Assembly (NCBI GenBank): GCA_030666075.1
Contig: DAOUYN010000038.1
Span: 1-7,382, forward strand
From: Actinomycetes bacterium
Lineage (GTDB): Bacteria > Actinomycetota > Aquicultoria > CAJVYJ01 > JAUVQD01
Length of the DNA stretch: 7,382 nucleotides
Direction: 5' to 3'
Shown here: positions 6,539-7,382 of the stretch, piece by piece
Position numbering within the stretch: the first letter of the stretch is position 1
Layout: the number at the start of each line of letters is the position of its first letter
The notes under the pieces: model-generated
What the model was told of the DNA's origin: nothing
What the model saw: only the letters and a program-made list of their open reading frames with translations
The model's database searches: none
Program-made: the position numbers and the translations under genes

Positions 6539-7022
6539 CACACCAGCCCCCGACGCTCAAGGAATCTTTTAACATGGTCTCCGTGGTCGCGACGATCTCC
6601 GGGAGCCGATCCTCGAGCGCTTCGCTTAAGTCGAGACCGGCGCCGATCTTATCGGGTTGGATGCCGATGATCTTAATATCGGGCCGCACTCCGGTCGCTT
6701 TCAGCAGCTCCATCACATCAGCCAATGTCACCTGATGCAGTGAGCTCCGCAACGCCTCGACCCCGATCTCGTCGGGGTCGACCCAAAAAACAGAACCGGG
6801 CGTTCGCCCGCCGTCGACCGCGTCTATAAAAACTACGGAGCGTTCGTCTGTCAAAAGCTCTATGAGTCCGAATCCCGGGGTCCCCGCCTCGATGACAGGC
6901 GCGTCGATACTACGGCGAAACCGCAGGTCCCGCGCTATGGTCACGCCGATACCGTCGTCACCCATCAAGGGGTTACCGAGCCCAACCACCAGCGGTCCTT
7001 CTTTAGTCTGCAACCAACTCAT
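6522..7022 (-). CDS. [NiFe] hydrogenase maturation endopeptidase (HupD/HyaD/HycI family, M52)
   Basis: This 166-residue protein belongs to the peptidases that remove the C-terminal extension of the hydrogenase large subunit once the NiFe(CN)2CO centre is complete. Signature segments are VGLGNPLMGDDGIG (13-26, with Asp23 at the usual first nickel-ligand position, commonly Glu or Asp), FIDAVDGG (65-72, with the second acidic ligand), SLHQVTLADVM (94-104, with His96 as the third ligand), and GIQPDKIGAGLDLSEAL near 120-136. Length is typical. It starts at ATG 7022 with only a weak purine-rich site upstream, and its TAA (6524-6522) lies inside the first codons of hypF, so translation is likely coupled. 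Being first in the hyp operon implies that hydrogenase structural genes exist elsewhere in the genome. Which large subunit it processes cannot be told from the sequence. Confidence 0.93.
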   Translation of the reverse strand: MSWLQTKEGPLVVGLGNPLMGDDGIGVTIARDLRFRRSIDAPVIEAGTPGFGLIELLTDERSVVFIDAVDGGRTPGSVFWVDPDEIGVEALRSSLHQVTLADVMELLKATGVRPDIKIIGIQPDKIGAGLDLSEALEDRLPEIVATTETMLKDSLSVGGWCDEDDR

Positions 7023-7121
7023 CGTATTGGCTTTTCTTCCCGAGTGGCTGAAGGCGGAAACGAGCCGCCCCGTTACGACAGGACTTTATCCGGGGAAAGA
7101 CGGAAATCGGAGGGGATTAAA
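7023..7121. promoter_or_regulatory. Divergent intergenic region between the hyp operon and the response-regulator gene
   Basis: These 99 nt separate two diverging genes, so promoters for both are expected here. I see no convincing sigma-70 -35/-10 pair or sigma-54 -24/-12 element. A short inverted repeat, GGCGG (7053-7057) with CCGCC (7065-7069), lies near the middle and could be an operator or a chance hairpin. The regulatory role is inferred from gene orientation only. Confidence 0.4.
7109..7115 (+). promoter_or_regulatory. Strong Shine-Dalgarno sequence of the response-regulator gene
   Basis: GGAGGGG lies 6 nt before ATG 7122-7124, the strongest ribosome-binding site in the window. It supports this start codon for the truncated gene at the right edge. 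Confidence 0.8.
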
Positions 7122-7382
7122 ATGGCTGCACATAAGATACTTTTGGCGGATTCGGAATTCGGGCCGCAGAGCGTCCTGGCCCACCTGCTGGAAAAGCGCG
7201 ACTTCAACGTGACCAGAGCCCACTCGATCGACGAGGCCTGGAGAGTCCTGACGAAGGAACACCCGCGGATGATGCTTCTAGATCCGATGATGCCTTCAGG
7301 CACGGAAGGATTCCACCTCGTCTGGCGCCTGCGCGACTACCCGGACCGGCGCGTCAATGAGGTTCCCGTGATCATGATGTCG
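7122..7382 (+). CDS. Response-regulator receiver protein, 3' end outside the window
   Basis: The 87 visible residues form the first two thirds of a CheY-like receiver domain. KILLADSE (5-12) is the first strand with the acidic patch. It has Asp10 and Glu12 with Ser11 between them, where most receivers have two adjacent acidic residues. LLDPMMPSGTEGFHLVWRLR (52-71) holds the phosphoacceptor Asp54, followed by the usual Pro-containing loop. VPVIMMS (81-87) is the fourth strand and includes the position just before the conserved Ser/Thr. The remainder, and any DNA-binding or enzymatic output domain, lies beyond base 7382. It diverges from the hyp operon, so control of hydrogenase genes is possible but only an inference. 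Confidence 0.88.
   Translation, partial: MAAHKILLADSEFGPQSVLAHLLEKRDFNVTRAHSIDEAWRVLTKEHPRMMLLDPMMPSGTEGFHLVWRLRDYPDRRVNEVPVIMMS

Noticed and set aside
7039..7056. tRNA-Ser-like D-arm sequence (CCGAGTGGCTGAAGGCG)
   Set aside because: The bases match a serine tRNA D-arm, but no anticodon arm, T-arm or acceptor stem follows, so there is no tRNA gene here.

Overview
This 7.4 kb window comes from a bacterium of moderately high GC content. It centres on a maturation operon for [NiFe] hydrogenase on the minus strand, with signalling or secreted-protein genes on the plus strand at both ends. The phylum cannot be fixed from these genes. A GAF-SpoIIE phosphatase, a secreted PepSY protein and hyp genes together would suit an anaerobic or facultative actinobacterium or a similar lineage, but that is a guess.

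Left part, plus strand: positions 1-1305 encode a GAF plus PP2C/SpoIIE-type serine phosphatase, probably missing N-terminal residues because the window starts inside its membrane anchor. Positions 1424-1882 encode a small exported PepSY-domain protein with a Glu/Gln-rich linker and a run of nine aspartates near its C-terminus. A strong 12-bp hairpin followed by a T-rich tract (1903-1935) closes this block and lies between convergent genes.

Middle, minus strand, in transcription order from 7022 down to 1946: a hydrogenase maturation endopeptidase (HupD/HycI type), hypF, a single gene encoding HypC fused to HypD, and hypE. Genes overlap or lie within 15 nt of each other, so they are almost certainly one operon. 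HypF and HypE make the cyanide ligands from carbamoyl phosphate. The HypC-HypD unit assembles the Fe(CN)2CO group. The protease trims the large subunit after nickel insertion. The nickel genes hypA and hypB and the hydrogenase structural genes are not in the window.

Two things stand out. First, HypC and HypD, normally separate proteins that form a complex, are one 423-residue polypeptide with a compact seam. Second, hypF is interrupted by a one-base shift at 5858-5866. The site is a run of five G on the coding strand and also reads exactly as a canonical -1 slippery heptamer (G GGT TTC) in the right phase, with a hairpin downstream. Slipping there would restore the family sequence perfectly. 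A homopolymer indel (sequencing error or real mutation) is the simpler explanation, but programmed frameshifting deserves a check.

Right end: a 99-nt divergent spacer separates the operon from a plus-strand response-regulator receiver gene (from 7122) that runs off the window.
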